Assembly (NCBI GenBank): GCA_021613535.1
Contig: CP075493.1
Coordinates: forward strand, 12,586,001 to 12,650,000
DNA from: Adineta vaga
Lineage: Eukaryota > Rotifera
DNA length: 64,000 bases
Reading direction: 5' to 3'
Part shown: positions 1 to 11,963 of the stretch, piece after piece
Layout of the letters: the number at the start of each line of letters is the position of its first letter
Numbering within the stretch: position 1 is the stretch's first letter
Position numbers and translations under genes: made by a program
Notes under the pieces: generated by a model
The model's input: the letters and a program-made list of their open reading frames with translations, nothing else
Database searches by the model: none
What the model was told of the DNA's origin: nothing

Positions 1-2336
1 TGCTGCCGTCCATGGAACAAAATCCGTTTCTCGTTTCAAATATTGAATAAGTTCGTAACCATCGGTTGCGTTCATAAAACCTGCACGTGATATAGCAAAT
101 GTATCATCGATCAGAGCACCACGATTAATATTTGGAATGCGTGTGTGATCTGTTTGAAGTTGATTAATAATAAGACGAAAATTTTGTGGATCATACTTCG
201 CACGATAAATGCCCATATATTGTGGATTAGCTAAGATCCAATCGGTATTTCCTGTGTTAATATTCAATGTTCTAGATGTATCATTCAACCAGAAGAGTTC
301 ACTTTCAGCCGATTTCTAAGTAAAGAATTGAAGAAGAAAAAAAAAGATATACAAGATCGTAATTGAATCTATTTACTGTATTCATAGTTTGATAAATATA
401 TTTAAATGGAATCCACCATTTATCTTCTTTTGTTGTTGATGAAAGAATACTAAATGGTCGTTGATTAATAACCATACGAGCTCCATTTGTATCATAAATT
501 CGATTAATTTCAACCATTGGATAACCTGCTTGCCGTATCCAACCATTCATAATTCGTTCAACATCGATAGTATTACCCGTAGCTTCGCTGAGAGATTTCC
601 ATAAATCTTCTTGTGTTGCTGAACCATAACTATACGTTTTTAAATATGTTTGAATTCCACGTTGAAATATTTCTGCACCTAAAAACATTGACATCATCCG
701 AATGACTGCTGCTCCTTTACTATAAGTAATGGAATCATACAATTGAAATATATCGGCTGGATTTGTTGATTGAATACTAATGGGCCGTGAAGTGGGCAAT
801 GAATCAGCTTCTATAAATGCAAAGATTGTATCAACAATAAATTGTTCATCTTGTTTCCATGATGGTTCAAGAGAATCAGATGCTAATGTTTCCATATAAG
901 TCGCAAATCCTTCCTTTAACCATCTATATATAAATCAACAAACATCAAATGAGCAATAACAATAAAATATCATTAAAACTTACAATTCACCCCACCAAGC
1001 GGGAGAAACTAGATTACCAAACCATTGATGAGCTATTTCATGATATATTAAGTTAGTAATACGTTGTTTTAATGATGCTGGAACTGTTTTTTCATCGAAA
1101 AATAATCCGATTTCCGTATAGATTAACAAACCTAGAACGACAAACAATTCCTCAGTAGATTCAATTGATATGAAAACAAGAGATAATATTTTACCATAGT
1201 TTTCCATCGCACCACCATCAAAATCAGGAACAGCAAAATGTTCGATTTTTGTCAATGGATAAGTAATATTAAAGTATTGATTGAAAAACTCTAAAGTTCT
1301 ACAAGTAACATCATCAGCATAGGCCAACTGTGGAAGAATATCAGCACGTCCACATACTCTCGATCTAATATTTGTCGAATTAATAAGACGATATGGTCGA
1401 CAAGCGAAATCAGATGTTGGTGCCATAATCATTGCTAAGATAAATGTCGACATTTTTAATGTTGGATTAAAATGTGAAACTGTTTGACCATTTTTTAATG
1501 TTTCAATACGTTCAATATCTCCATTGGACCATACACTATAGGAAGAATCGTGTCGAATACTAATCTGAAAAATAGCTTTCCGAGCTGGTTCATCAAAACA
1601 TGGAAGAACACTTCGTGCATAAGTGGGTTCCATCTGAGATGTCATAAAAGTACGCTCTTGTCCGTTGATATCAACATAATCACTGATGTAGAGGCCATGC
1701 AAATCACGAGTGATAACACCTTGATAGACAATACTGATTGTATAACTGTTCTCTATTTGAAAATTCGATGAAAAATTCATTATCATAAATTCATTGTAAT
1801 TATCATAGGTCGACGAATGAAATGTAGGTAGTGAATTCGATGATGAATTAACAATATGTATACTTGAATTATCAATAATTAAGTTTGTCATATGAAGAAA
1901 TATTTGATTTGTTGTCTTAACACACTTAAAAGTAAAGAAAAGTTCACCTACAATAGATAAAATTGTTAAGTAACTCTTCAGATCAAACTTTATATTTACC
2001 TCCAAATGTTTCATTAATCAAATTAGGTGTAATCGTCAATTGATACAATTGTTGTTCCAAATCATTTGGTATACGTGTAATTGGTGGTGAAGGTGTTGTA
2101 GTAGCAGTTGTAGTTGTCCCAAATGAAGACAATGTAGTGGTTAATGTTGTACGTGATTCATTATCACTATCATTCGAACGTTTTTGATTAACACCGAAAT
2201 AAATTGTTAATACGAGAAGAACAATAAGAACTGCAACAATACCGGCTAACACTGGCCAAAATACTTTTTTTGACACTCGATATGCACTTGTTGAAGTAGA
2301 TTCTTCACTAGAATCATCCAAATATCTTCTTGACAT
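1..2336 (-). CDS. M1-family zinc aminopeptidase (aminopeptidase N-like), 3' part cut by window edge
   Basis: A type II membrane ectopeptidase that would remove N-terminal residues from peptides outside the cell. Four exons are visible on the minus strand: 2336-2000, 1947-984, 923-377 and 315 to the edge. All join in frame at GT-AG sites. A short cytoplasmic tail (MSRRYLDDSSEEST) is followed by one membrane anchor (residues about 27-48) and a Thr/Ser-rich stalk. The M1 fold carries the substrate-binding GGAMENYG motif (about residue 358) and the zinc site HEIAHQW (about 413). The exon 2/3 junction restores WLKEGF, placing the third zinc ligand Glu at the family's usual 18-residue spacing. All catalytic residues seen are intact. 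The C-terminal ERAP1-like region begins (LFWLNDTSRTL) but continues beyond base 1. The family call is secure; the substrate is not known. Confidence 0.93.
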
Positions 2337-3607
2337 TTCTATTTAGGAAAAAAAAGAAAGTTTTTCGAATTCTGACTAGGATCGAAACTATGAAAAAAGA
2401 ACTAAATCTATTCTAACAAAAATATACATATTATCAATTGTATGATAATCCTATTTTATATCACTAATCTTTGCAAATGTACATGCAATATATCACTATA
2501 TCATTAATCTTTCAGTTGACTCATATGTAAATAATCGACAAAAAAGAGTCCTCCGTTCTTTTACAATATATTCTCAATCCATTTCATCAGTGCAAAGACA
2601 ATTGCTTTGATTCAGCTATTCCGCTACGAAAAAAAAAGTTATAAAGAAGATAAAAAGATTTATGATTTGACATTAACAGTACTTGATCTTACATTTTATG
2701 ATATTTGATTTTGTTTCTTGCACAGTACTTCAGATATGAAAGCAATCTTTTGTAAATTATATTTGAAGATTTTAGTAATAAATCACAATTAAAGATAAAT
2801 CTGAATATTCTATAGTATGTATAATAACTGTCCGATATATTTTAAATTTCAAATCTATAACGTCACTATTCATGATTTAAACCTTGATTCTTTTCAGGTC
2901 TTTATTTCGTATGCAGATCAATCAACATAATAATATACGATCTAAAGATTTCATTATAAGCAGAAGAAAACGATATTTGAAAATCGAAACATTTTCTTTT
3001 CAAAAATGTCACTCGAGTACAATGGGTATATTCTATTATTTTTATATAACTACTTATCAAATAATATTATATTTATTTATGTATATAAGAACATTAACAT
3101 TTACTTATGAAAAGTTTGCATATAAAAATACAAAACAACATGTGATTCTTTGAAATATCTATCATTTGATGATTGCTATATTCTTCCAAATTTCAAAGAA
3201 CACATGGTGCACGAGCAAAAGCAATCTGTTGGGCTGCTATAGCTTCGTATTGTTATGAAACAATGAAAACTTTATTTTAATCTCGATTTTTGATTATATT
3301 TACAGCCATGCTATTATTTTGAAAGTCTGTCGAATGAATCGATTATCGAGTCGTATATCTTCAATATTCAAGAAATGTATGAGAACTTACGACATCTGTT
3401 TCATATTTATCGATAAGTAATATATTTAACTATAAAAGATTTGATTTTTAATTCGAATTTATGTATCTCAACATAACTATCAAACAATCAAATTAAATAT
3501 GATTTTATGATTGGATATTTCTATGTACTCATCTTCTATCTTTTCAACGTTACGCATCAATAAATATTCGATTATTAAGAATCATTCGATAAGATATCAA
3601 TACAGAC
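2337..3607. other. Intergenic, AT-rich
   Basis: A divergent gap between the aminopeptidase (minus) and the small gene at 3608 (plus), so it should contain both promoters. Short open frames here have poor, AT-driven composition. I recognise no coding relic, RNA gene or repeat. Confidence 0.5.
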
Positions 3608-3964
3608 ATGACGAGCCGCGCAAGTGATAATAATAAAGTATATGCATGTGCTATCCAAAACGATTCGGATAGTGATATTCATGTTGTTCTCACATATGCT
3701 GGAATTCCAGATGTACGTGGAGATATCAAGCAAACACGTGTTGAACAAGATGTACCAAAAGGTCAACGAAAATACATCTATCAACGACTTGTTACTCGAC
3801 CAACGAGTAATATTATTGAAGTTATCGAACGTCTTGATGTAACAAAAGCTAATGGTGGCAAATTGGAATTAAAAGCACCTTTTGCTGGTGTCAAAGGTCG
3901 TGTTACAGAGTGGGTTTTTGTGGTTAATAATACAGAAATAAAATCTGGCGAAAGCAAAAAATAG
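3608..3964 (+). CDS. Small uncharacterised protein, 118 aa
   Basis: A single-exon frame that starts at the ATG at 3608 (MTSRASDNNKVYACAIQ) and ends with a lysine-rich tail (SGESKK). It has no signal peptide or membrane segment, so a soluble intracellular protein is likely. Alternating polar and hydrophobic stretches (DIHVVLTYAG, IIEVIERLDV, VTEWVFVVNN) suggest a small all-beta fold. Codon use is normal for the window (better than the surrounding AT-rich frames), and an AATAAA poly(A) signal lies 66 bases after the stop. I do not recognise the family, and no function is proposed. Confidence 0.6.
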   Translation: MTSRASDNNKVYACAIQNDSDSDIHVVLTYAGIPDVRGDIKQTRVEQDVPKGQRKYIYQRLVTRPTSNIIEVIERLDVTKANGGKLELKAPFAGVKGRVTEWVFVVNNTEIKSGESKK

Positions 3965-4029
3965 ACTCATTTTATTTTATTTCTTTATTGTTTTTTATTT
4001 TGTTTGTATTCATTTTATGAACGAAATAC

Positions 4030-4035
4030 AATAAA
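4030..4035 (+). terminator. Candidate polyadenylation signal AATAAA
   Basis: The canonical hexamer lies 66 bases downstream of the stop of the small gene at 3608-3964, just where its mRNA would end. The rest of 3965-4443 is T-rich and contains no gene I can support. Confidence 0.45.
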
Positions 4036-4443
4036 GAATCATTCATGAAACTGATTTTTTTTCTCTTGATATTCAATGCGAAAAAGCAAATATTATAATC
4101 ATCATAGGAAAAGAATAGAAAAAAATAATGTTTTACCTTCAGACGCATCGTAACGAACATGTGAGTTTTGTTCTTGTAGTGTAAAGCGATTAAAGGTATG
4201 AAGGCGTATTTAGAAACCATTATTATGAAAATATTTTCAGGGATAAATGTTTCAATAGCGTTTTTTTGTTTCTCTGAGAAGATTGGGTTAAAAACGTGTG
4301 TGCTGTTATACTTAGACTGAAAATAAATCATAATAAAAAATGCATATTAAAATTTAGTTTTTGTATTAATTTCAGAGAAAAATAATCGAAAACTATCAGT
4401 TTGTACATCTGATTTGTTATACATCCTGATGCAAGTTCACATT

Positions 4444-5448
4444 TTATGGTAGTATACGAAGGCGATCATTACTTCCATGAAGACAGACATTTAGTTGCCA
4501 AGGAAAAGGACAGTTAATTAAGTCAACATTGATAGAATATAGCTTTTCTGTACGATCATTCTCTAAAAGAATCATATGTTGATCACAGTTTAATGTTAAA
4601 TAAATTGTATCATTTTCTATAAAATTTCCATCATGTTCATAACTGACACGTTTACCATTAGAAATAATGTAGCCATGCTTAGTCCAACCATACGCTGATA
4701 TCGAAGCGTAGGAGTTCTTCTGCAATATAGCTCCATGTGATATAATACCCCAGAACATCCACTGATTTTTAAACATTTTCTCAATCTTTAAATTGATTCT
4801 ATGAACACCTGTTGAGTAAGTCTTGAAACCACGAGCGTGTGCATGACCAGCAGGATCGTCATGCCATGTTACTAAGCCATTTTCTATCATTTTAATATCA
4901 CCGACAAGTGCTTCGAACTTCTCACTTAACTGTGTTGAAACTGTGAGTCGTTGTATCCATGTACGATCGTTCACCTTATTTAGAGTCACGGTATGCGGTT
5001 CCATAAGATCATTTTTCAATCTTTCAAGTGTCTGTAACCAACGATTCAAATCCTTTTCAGAGTAATCATCCATTTCTTTACTTGCTTTTAGCTGTACACG
5101 TACTTTTTCCAATTTCTTTTGTATTGCTTTTTTACTATCATTGAATGCTTCAAGAAACTTTCGACGAGCTTTGTCAGCCGTGATTTGGATCTTGACAATA
5201 CTTTCTTGTTCCCACTCATTAATTTTCTTTACCAATGAATGTTCCTTTATGTTGATATTTTCGTTAGCAATTTCCTGTTGAAGGAGATCGTGGTGATAAA
5301 TAATATGTTCCATTTCTTTCGAAAGTGCAAAGCTGTGTTCTGTTGAGTGTTTTCTGCAAAATAATTGTTGACATCCTTCACATCTGAATACCCCAGCTGC
5401 TTTGTTACAAATAGCACAGAGATATTTTGATTCTACTGCTTCAGCCAT
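4444..5448 (-). CDS. B-box-type zinc-finger / coiled-coil protein (TRIM-like), 334 aa
   Basis: A single-exon gene starting at the ATG at 5448 (MAEAVESKYLCAIC). The frame is open further upstream, but only to a TTG next to a TTTTGCAG acceptor-like site, so ATG 5448 is chosen and a 5'-UTR intron or trans-splice site is plausible. Residues about 10-45 carry the zinc ligands C-x2-C, C-x2-C and C-x2-H with following His residues, as in B-box fingers. Residues about 55-150 are a charged coiled coil (KARRKFLEAFNDSKKAIQKK). The C-terminal 150 residues look like a SPRY/B30.2-type beta domain with Trp-Gly motifs (FWGIISHGAI, SAYGWTKHGY), though that assignment is weaker. There is no RING, so ubiquitin-ligase activity cannot be claimed. 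TRIM-like genes of this shape act as adaptors; the partner is unknown. Confidence 0.75.
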   Translation of the reverse strand: MAEAVESKYLCAICNKAAGVFRCEGCQQLFCRKHSTEHSFALSKEMEHIIYHHDLLQQEIANENINIKEHSLVKKINEWEQESIVKIQITADKARRKFLEAFNDSKKAIQKKLEKVRVQLKASKEMDDYSEKDLNRWLQTLERLKNDLMEPHTVTLNKVNDRTWIQRLTVSTQLSEKFEALVGDIKMIENGLVTWHDDPAGHAHARGFKTYSTGVHRINLKIEKMFKNQWMFWGIISHGAILQKNSYASISAYGWTKHGYIISNGKRVSYEHDGNFIENDTIYLTLNCDQHMILLENDRTEKLYSINVDLINCPFPWQLNVCLHGSNDRLRILP

Positions 5449-6287
5449 TTTAATACTCCTCTGCAAAACAAATTCTTATTACACGTTTGTTTTGTTTTGT
5501 GTAAAATAAAACATGTAACAGTGAATGTTTGTGAATCTAAAGTATTTTTTGTTTTATGTTTTCTCTTCAGGTTGTCACAGAACAGAATAAGCTTCACTGA
5601 TACAAAGTAGATAAGACACAATGAGTCAGATTTTTCTACTTCTTTTATCTTCGAAGTGCAGTTCTCTAATTTCATTCAATCATATGTCAAATTCTTATTT
5701 TCTTCATGTTAAAATGCCGAGTTAATTATCACAAATTAAAATGTAAGAAAAACACTCATCAAATGAGTTTTTTATGGATTGATTTGAATTAGACATCAGT
5801 CGTTGCTTGTACAACTTCAACTGGAATATATATTGATCGGCGAGTTTGTGATTTTTTACTCTTCTCTATTAAGAAAACACATAGAATATATCCAAACAGC
5901 AATTCCTACAAGAAAAAGTATCAGAAAAGCAAATGATAAAAATGGAACGCTTAATCAGCTTATTTGTTTCGTTAAGAATGAAGCAAGGTCATAAGGTCAA
6001 AAAGAATGAAAAGGATAGAAAAAGAAAGAATGTATATATATTTTATTACACGATGATTTCTTCTTCATATCAAACAAGAGATGATATAGATTAAACGTAA
6101 GTTACATTTTGTTTTTTCAAATCTGTTTTTATTCAATGCGAATGAAAAGAAATCAATGCAAAATAACAACTATTGATAAGAAAAATCGAATGTATGATAG
6201 GTTATTAGAATGGAAAGAGCAAACAAGAATTAATTTAAAAGTATTATCATTTTTGTAGAGAATCGAATCTATCAAGTATACAAAATT
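5449..6287. other. Intergenic, AT-rich
   Basis: A divergent gap between the B-box gene (minus) and the AtuA-family gene (plus), so promoters for both are expected here. Only short, low-quality open frames are present. I see no repeat or RNA gene. Confidence 0.45.
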
Positions 6288-8228
6288 ATGAGTATACTAA
6301 CATCGAGACGTCCTATACGAATTGGTAATGTTAGTGGTGCTTATTTTGATTCTGGATATCATATGTATAATCAAGCAACAAAAGGATCTATCGATGCATT
6401 GACAGGAGATTATCTAGCTGAATTGAATTTAGCTTCAAATGCACAAGCCTATCGAACTGGTCAACATTCAGGATGGGAAAAAACTGCCGAAGATGGAATT
6501 ATGCAGACTTTAGATGTTATTGTCACAAAACGAATTAAAGTAACAAAGATGAAGATAATTATTTATTGATATAAGTTCGTTTTTTTTGTTTTAACGAAGG
6601 TTGTTATCAATGGTGGTGCATTGAATCCATCAGGATTAGCTCAACATATTGTTTCTGCTGTTAATGAAAAACAATTTGATCTGAAAATTGCTTACATAAC
6701 TGGAGATAATGTTTTACCTTCTATTGAAAAATATCTAACTCCTGAATATGGATTAAAACATTTAGATGGAGAAAATGTTAATATTGAATTTGCTAAAGAT
6801 ACGGATAATTTCTTAAAAGATTCAAATCGACAGATAGTATCTGCTAATGCTTATCTTGGTTCTCGAGGTATTCAAGGTGCTTTAAAAGCTGGTGCTGATA
6901 TTATTATCTGTGGACGTGTCGCTGATGCATCGCCAGTTGTTGGTCTCGCTGCTTGGTGGCATGATTGGAATGAAAATGATTTTGATAATCTTGCAGGTGC
7001 ATTCGTCGCTGGTCATTTAATTGAATGTTCAAGTTATGTGACTGGATGCAATTTTTGTGATTTTGATCGATATCCTATTGAAAAATTAATTGATGTTGGA
7101 TTACCCATTGCCGAAATTGCACATGATGGTAGTTGTGTAATTACGAAACATGAATGTCTCAATGGAATAGTTAATATTGATACAGTTAAATGTCAATTAT
7201 TATATGAACTTCAAGGAAATATTTATTTAAATAATGATGTTAAAGCTGATTTGACTAATATCAAAATTATACAAGAAGGTCCAAATCGAGTATGTGTTAC
7301 AGGAACAAAAGGATATCCACCGCCATCGACGACTAAACTTGCTATATTTTATATTGGTGGTTATCAATGTGAAATGACTGTGAATGCGACTGGTAGAAAC
7401 ACTAATGCAAAATTTGCTTATTACAAACGTCAAACTGAACATGGCTTGAAACAAACCGGTACATTTGATCAATTTGATATTTTAGATTTTCAAGTCTATG
7501 CAAAAGCAGAAGATAATCCAATTAATCAACAACGTGGTACATCTTACATGCGTGTTTTTGCTCAAGCAAAATCGGAAAGAATTCTAAAAAGTTTAAATTC
7601 AGTTTTTGCAGAATATTTAATGCAACATTATTCTGGTATGCATTGGTCTACTGATATGAGAAATTTTGTACCAAAACAATATTTAGCTTATTATCCAGCT
7701 GTAATTTCTCAATCAGAATTACGAGAAACTGCAGTATTGTTGAATAAAAATGGTGATAATGAACAAACAATTGATGTTGGTCATGTTTCTATTACTGAAC
7801 CATTAACTCCACGTGCCAATTATAATACAGCAAATGCCGTTGATTTAATTAAATTTGGTCCTAGTGTCAATGTTCCAGCTGATATTGTTATACTTGGTCG
7901 TAGTGGTGATAAAGGTGGTAATGTTAATATAGGATTATTTGTTCATGAAGAAGATGAATATGAATGGCTTCGTACTTATTTTACTCGAGAAAGATTACAA
8001 ATATTAATTGGAGAAGATTGGAAAGACTCTTATTTTATTGAACGAGTCGAGATGCCACATATCTATGCGGTTCATTTTGTTGTTTATGGAATACTTGGTC
8101 GTGGTGTTAGTTCAAGTACTAGTCTCGATTCTTTAGGAAAAGGATTTGCAGATTATATACGAAGCAAATATATTGATATACCGGAAATATTTGTTCGTCG
8201 ATATAATGGCAAAACATACCAATGTTGA
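6288..8228 (+). CDS. AtuA/DUF1446 family protein (acyclic terpene utilisation-like), 626 aa
   Basis: Two exons (6288-6539 and 6600-8228) are separated by a 60-base GT-AG intron; the join reads IKVVINGGALNPSGLA. The N-terminal two thirds match the DUF1446/AtuA domain: an early GN-x-SGAYFDS segment, the GGALNP loop, CGRVADASPVVGLAAWWHDW, and AGHLIECSSYVTG. The last ~120 residues form the ferredoxin-like AtuA C-terminal domain with the family signature GRSGDKGGNVNIGLFV. In Pseudomonas, atuA lies in the citronellol/geraniol degradation cluster, but its exact reaction is not settled, so none is asserted here. The family is common in bacteria and fungi and, to my knowledge, rare in animals, which suggests horizontal acquisition. 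The animal-type intron and matching base composition argue against contamination. The gene appears intact. Confidence 0.85.
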
Positions 8229-8804
8229 TCTGGTTAATGGATTCTTGTTTTTATTTGTAGAGATATCATTTACGATTTGAATTATTTACTTTCTTTCGAT
8301 CATATTTGCTACATAGCTTTAGATTATTTTTTTGTAAATACCGCTTGATATCTATCATATTTGTAATTGATTGATTCATTAGCTTCAACGACTGATATTT
8401 GAGATGATTTGAATTTGTCAATTATAGTTTTCAGATGTGTATTCGTGAATGAAACATTAGTTACTCAATAAATGTTAGTGACGGTTTTGAGTTAATAGAA
8501 CGTTCAATCTTATTTATAAGTCGCTTCTCTATACGAACTTAAATATGCTGATCATTTCATTTTTCTTCGTAAATGTTATTATCTAAGATCTTGCTTCATT
8601 ACTCTTTTTCAAAAATATTTATGATTTTACTATTTTAGATTTAACTGTATATCAATACATATTTTCAATCACTGAATATGAATGTTACGTTCTTCTCGCG
8701 TCCATATCAACAGGGATATGCACCGTGTAGTTTATCTTTTATAAAGGATAGATGTGATTACAAAAGTTGAGGATATATAAAGAAATGAATAGTTATTGAC
8801 CATA
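8229..8804. other. Convergent 3' intergenic region
   Basis: A gap between two converging genes, so it should hold two 3' UTRs. It is AT-rich, and I see no gene, repeat or RNA in it. Confidence 0.45.
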
Positions 8805-10627
8805 TTATGGTAGAGGCAATGTCATTTTTAACTTCTCATATCTGTTTTTTGGATCATTCATTTTACGATTTACACCGTAGTCTTGTAATATTTCTCTCTC
8901 ATACGTTGATCGTTGTTGAGTTGTCCATTGATTTGGATTTGTTGGTGCATTACTATTCTTTTTATAAAAAGTATTTAATGCATCAGCGACATCTCTTGCT
9001 ACTAGAGCCGGTTTATTGATATGCTGATCCAAGGCAGTGGCTTGACCCAGATAAGATTTAAAATAATCAGCAATTGTGTATTGATAACCAGTTGGAGCTA
9101 TTTTCATTACTGTATGAAGACGAGAAATAAAATCTTTTACTTGTTTCATTTGAAATTCCGGAGTACTAATAGCACAGACAAGTGGACCAAGTGCTTCAGA
9201 TGTATCAACTGAACCTTTTTGGAAATTTTGTCTCAAATACTGTTTTAATGTTGAACCTGTTTTTCCTCTAAATGACATTTGTTTCGTTGAAGATACACTC
9301 CAACCACATTTCTCAAATTTTTCATTATAAACTTGAGGATGTTCCTGTTTAAATTCATACACTTGTTTTTCAAATTCACCTCCGCCGGTGTTCCCAATAA
9401 TCTTTTGCATAGCACCAGCCGTTACAATTGCAGGATCATAAGATTGTACACTATCAAGATTTCCTTCATTGTTTGCCATACTGCTAACAATGACTTTCTC
9501 AGTTTTAGTCGCTTGTCCCGCATTTATCAATGCTGACCATTTAGAATAGTTAGACAGCTTGATATTGCCACTATACAAGGGTCCATAAGCTCCCTTGTAG
9601 GATACAGCCGTAAAGGGATTGTCTTTGATACATGTTGCACAGTCTATTAGTGCAAGATCAGAAAGGATGGTTCATGAGATGTAAATCGAAAACTTTACTT
9701 ACTGTTACATTGATACTTAAATATTGTAGTTCCAAAAACTGCTCGGTCAGTGGAAAGCACATAGAGAGAACCATCGTTATCCATTTGTATAACATTTTTA
9801 TAGTTGATGCCTAATACGAGACCATTAGTTTGATTGATGTTTATAACTGGAAAACTATCGTTTGATTTGGTCGGCCATAGAGTGATTTTATTGAACTCAC
9901 CGATATATATATTTTCTTCATCATCAACGAATAGTGTCGTAGGATGATTCAGCTTTGTATTTCGTGTTAAATAGGTCGTCACACCATTTGTCCATTTTCT
10001 TATAGCAGTGTCATCTGGGCCAACCGAATATACAGAACCATCATTACCAACAAAAAAATCGGATATGTCCGAAAAAGATTGTTTCGCAGCAATTAAAATT
10101 CCATTTGAAGGGCCATTACCAAATGATGTCCATTTTCGCAGTTCATAACTTTGACTATTCGTAGAATATCCATAGCTATAGATATTTTTATCATTATCTA
10201 CAATTGTTGCTGACCAGAGCATGAAGCCATTTTGTCCATCAACACGTCGAACTTGAGACACTACATCATTATTAACTGAGTATCCAGTGATTTTAGTTTT
10301 CCCATTTGGAGACACTAATACATCTTGTAAAAGCGATGGTACACCATTTATACAAGCACTAGTAATTAAGTTTGCTTGTGAACTGTTCACTGGCCATAAG
10401 AGAAAACGCCGTTCACATGTAGCGGAAGCAGATCGATCAAGAAGATATAGATTTTTTGCATCATCAACATAAAATCGATCAGTAAAGAATTGATTTAACC
10501 CAGATCCTATATCGTTACCACCAGCAACAACTTGTCCTGTTCTCTCATAAGAAAAACAGCCAACTTTTCTTGCATCAACCGATGCAAAACATATACCGAG
10601 AAGTACGACAAGACAATGAGAAAACAT
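8805..10627 (-). CDS. Secreted NHL-type beta-propeller fused to a lysozyme-like domain, 587 aa
   Basis: Two exons, 10627-9703 and 9643-8805, join in frame (YQC-NN-CATCIKDNPF) across a 59-base intron. The ATG at 10627 gives a clear signal peptide (MFSHCLVVLLGICFASVDA). Residues about 22-305 are a propeller of repeated blades (VDDAKNLYLLD, VDNDKNIYSYG, VDDEENIYIGE) like the NHL-type propellers abundant in bdelloids. After the intron comes an unrelated ~270-residue domain containing SSMANNEGNLDSVQSYD, AGAMQKI, GGGEFEKQVYEFK and FEKCGWSV. I associate this pattern with bacterial lysozyme/muramidase-like proteins, in which the Glu of NNEGN would be the catalytic acid. That link is from memory and moderately sure. 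The product would be secreted, perhaps attacking bacterial cell wall or chitin during feeding or defence. The domain boundary coincides with the intron, as expected for exon-shuffled capture. Confidence 0.72.
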
Positions 10628-11963
10628 TTCTATTGCCAATGTCTGATCATTTTATCGTTTTCTTATACCCCCTTTTATAGTAGTCAAAGCTTATGGTCCG
10701 AAAAATTAGATTTTTTTCGTCAGGAGAAGAACGAAAAGAGAAATCGACACTCTTTTATTTTTCAATATCATATTACTCTCTCTCTCTCTTTCTCTTCTCT
10801 ATATGTATATCCTTATTCCTTCTTCTTAACATGCACTTTTCTTTTATTTATTCACTTATTTATTTATTTTGTTCTTTTTCTCTTCTCATTCTCTCCTATT
10901 TGTGAATCTTGTTATGGCGCAATAAAATTGAATGAAAAAAAAATCAGATTTTCAGTTTGCTCGATGTAAGTCGAATTTTTAAGGAAGTATAGAATAAAAT
11001 CAATTAAGAACCACCTATGATGTAATAGCAATATTTATATAAATCTAGAGTATACTTCATTTCATATGCAGCACAAACAATATATTTATTTAGCTATATT
11101 TGGAGAATTATAATACTGAATTCGATTCATTTAATGATTCTTTTGGCAAATGAAAAATATTTATACAATTACGAATAATCCATTGCAGACCACCAACTCA
11201 CTGATATAGCCCCGTGATTGAATTTTCAAGAGTTAATTATGAAAAAATCGGCATAGAAAATCTCAAATTGCATCAATACTGAAACACAGACTTCGTTGGT
11301 AGTGAGCAAAATTCGGAGATATTCATATAATATATCTGTGCATATCGATGACTGTTTCAACAGTTGTATCTGATCTTTCTTCTTTTATTGATTCACACTC
11401 TTATGTCAGTCAGAATATGATTAAAACATCATTTTATAAAACAACTCGTATGCATAGTCTCTATACAGTGCATATGTCAATGTTATGTGTGTATTCATCT
11501 GTTCTATAGAGTATCAATACACCTTTTATGAATCAAAAACTTTAAATAAAATACTAATGGACATAAATAATTTATTGACCAATCGATTTTATTCAAATGC
11601 AATAAATACCTTTATGATTTCGATTTGATAGTTTCACGTTTTTTTCTCTTCAATCATCACACCATACTAAAGAAAAGAAAAAAAGAAAAAAGGCGACTCC
11701 TATGACATTCTAATAATTTTTGTATGGTATTAAAGAAATGTAAACAATTGCTGAGTCATTCATTCGGAGAGTTTTTCTATGCATGTCATTTTATTTTTAT
11801 TTAAAGGTTATTGTAAAGAAAGTAAGAAACAATAATCACAAAATATCTCATAATCAAAAAGTTTTTCCTCTATCGACAACAAATTGTTTTGATGTTGAAT
11901 CTAATTATCCTTATGATAATCTTTTGTAGGTAAAACAATTGATTTTTCGAGTTTTAATTTAAA
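10628..11963. other. Divergent intergenic region with CT-rich low complexity
   Basis: 1.3 kb between the propeller gene (minus) and the ART-TPR gene (plus). A pyrimidine tract with (CT)n at about 10776-10792 produces meaningless long open frames. Otherwise I see nothing recognisable. Confidence 0.5.

Noticed and set aside
2884-3153. 89-codon plus-strand frame upstream of the small gene
   Set aside because: AT-driven composition with many Ile/Tyr/Lys, no domain, and it lies in a divergent promoter region.
3972-4331. 119-codon minus-strand frame after the small gene
   Set aside because: Low-complexity, Phe/Asn/Lys-rich composition typical of translated AT-rich 3' UTR, and no motif.
10532-10969. 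145-codon plus-strand frame rich in Ser/Phe/Leu
   Set aside because: It arises from a pyrimidine-rich tract and overlaps the start of the propeller gene on the other strand.
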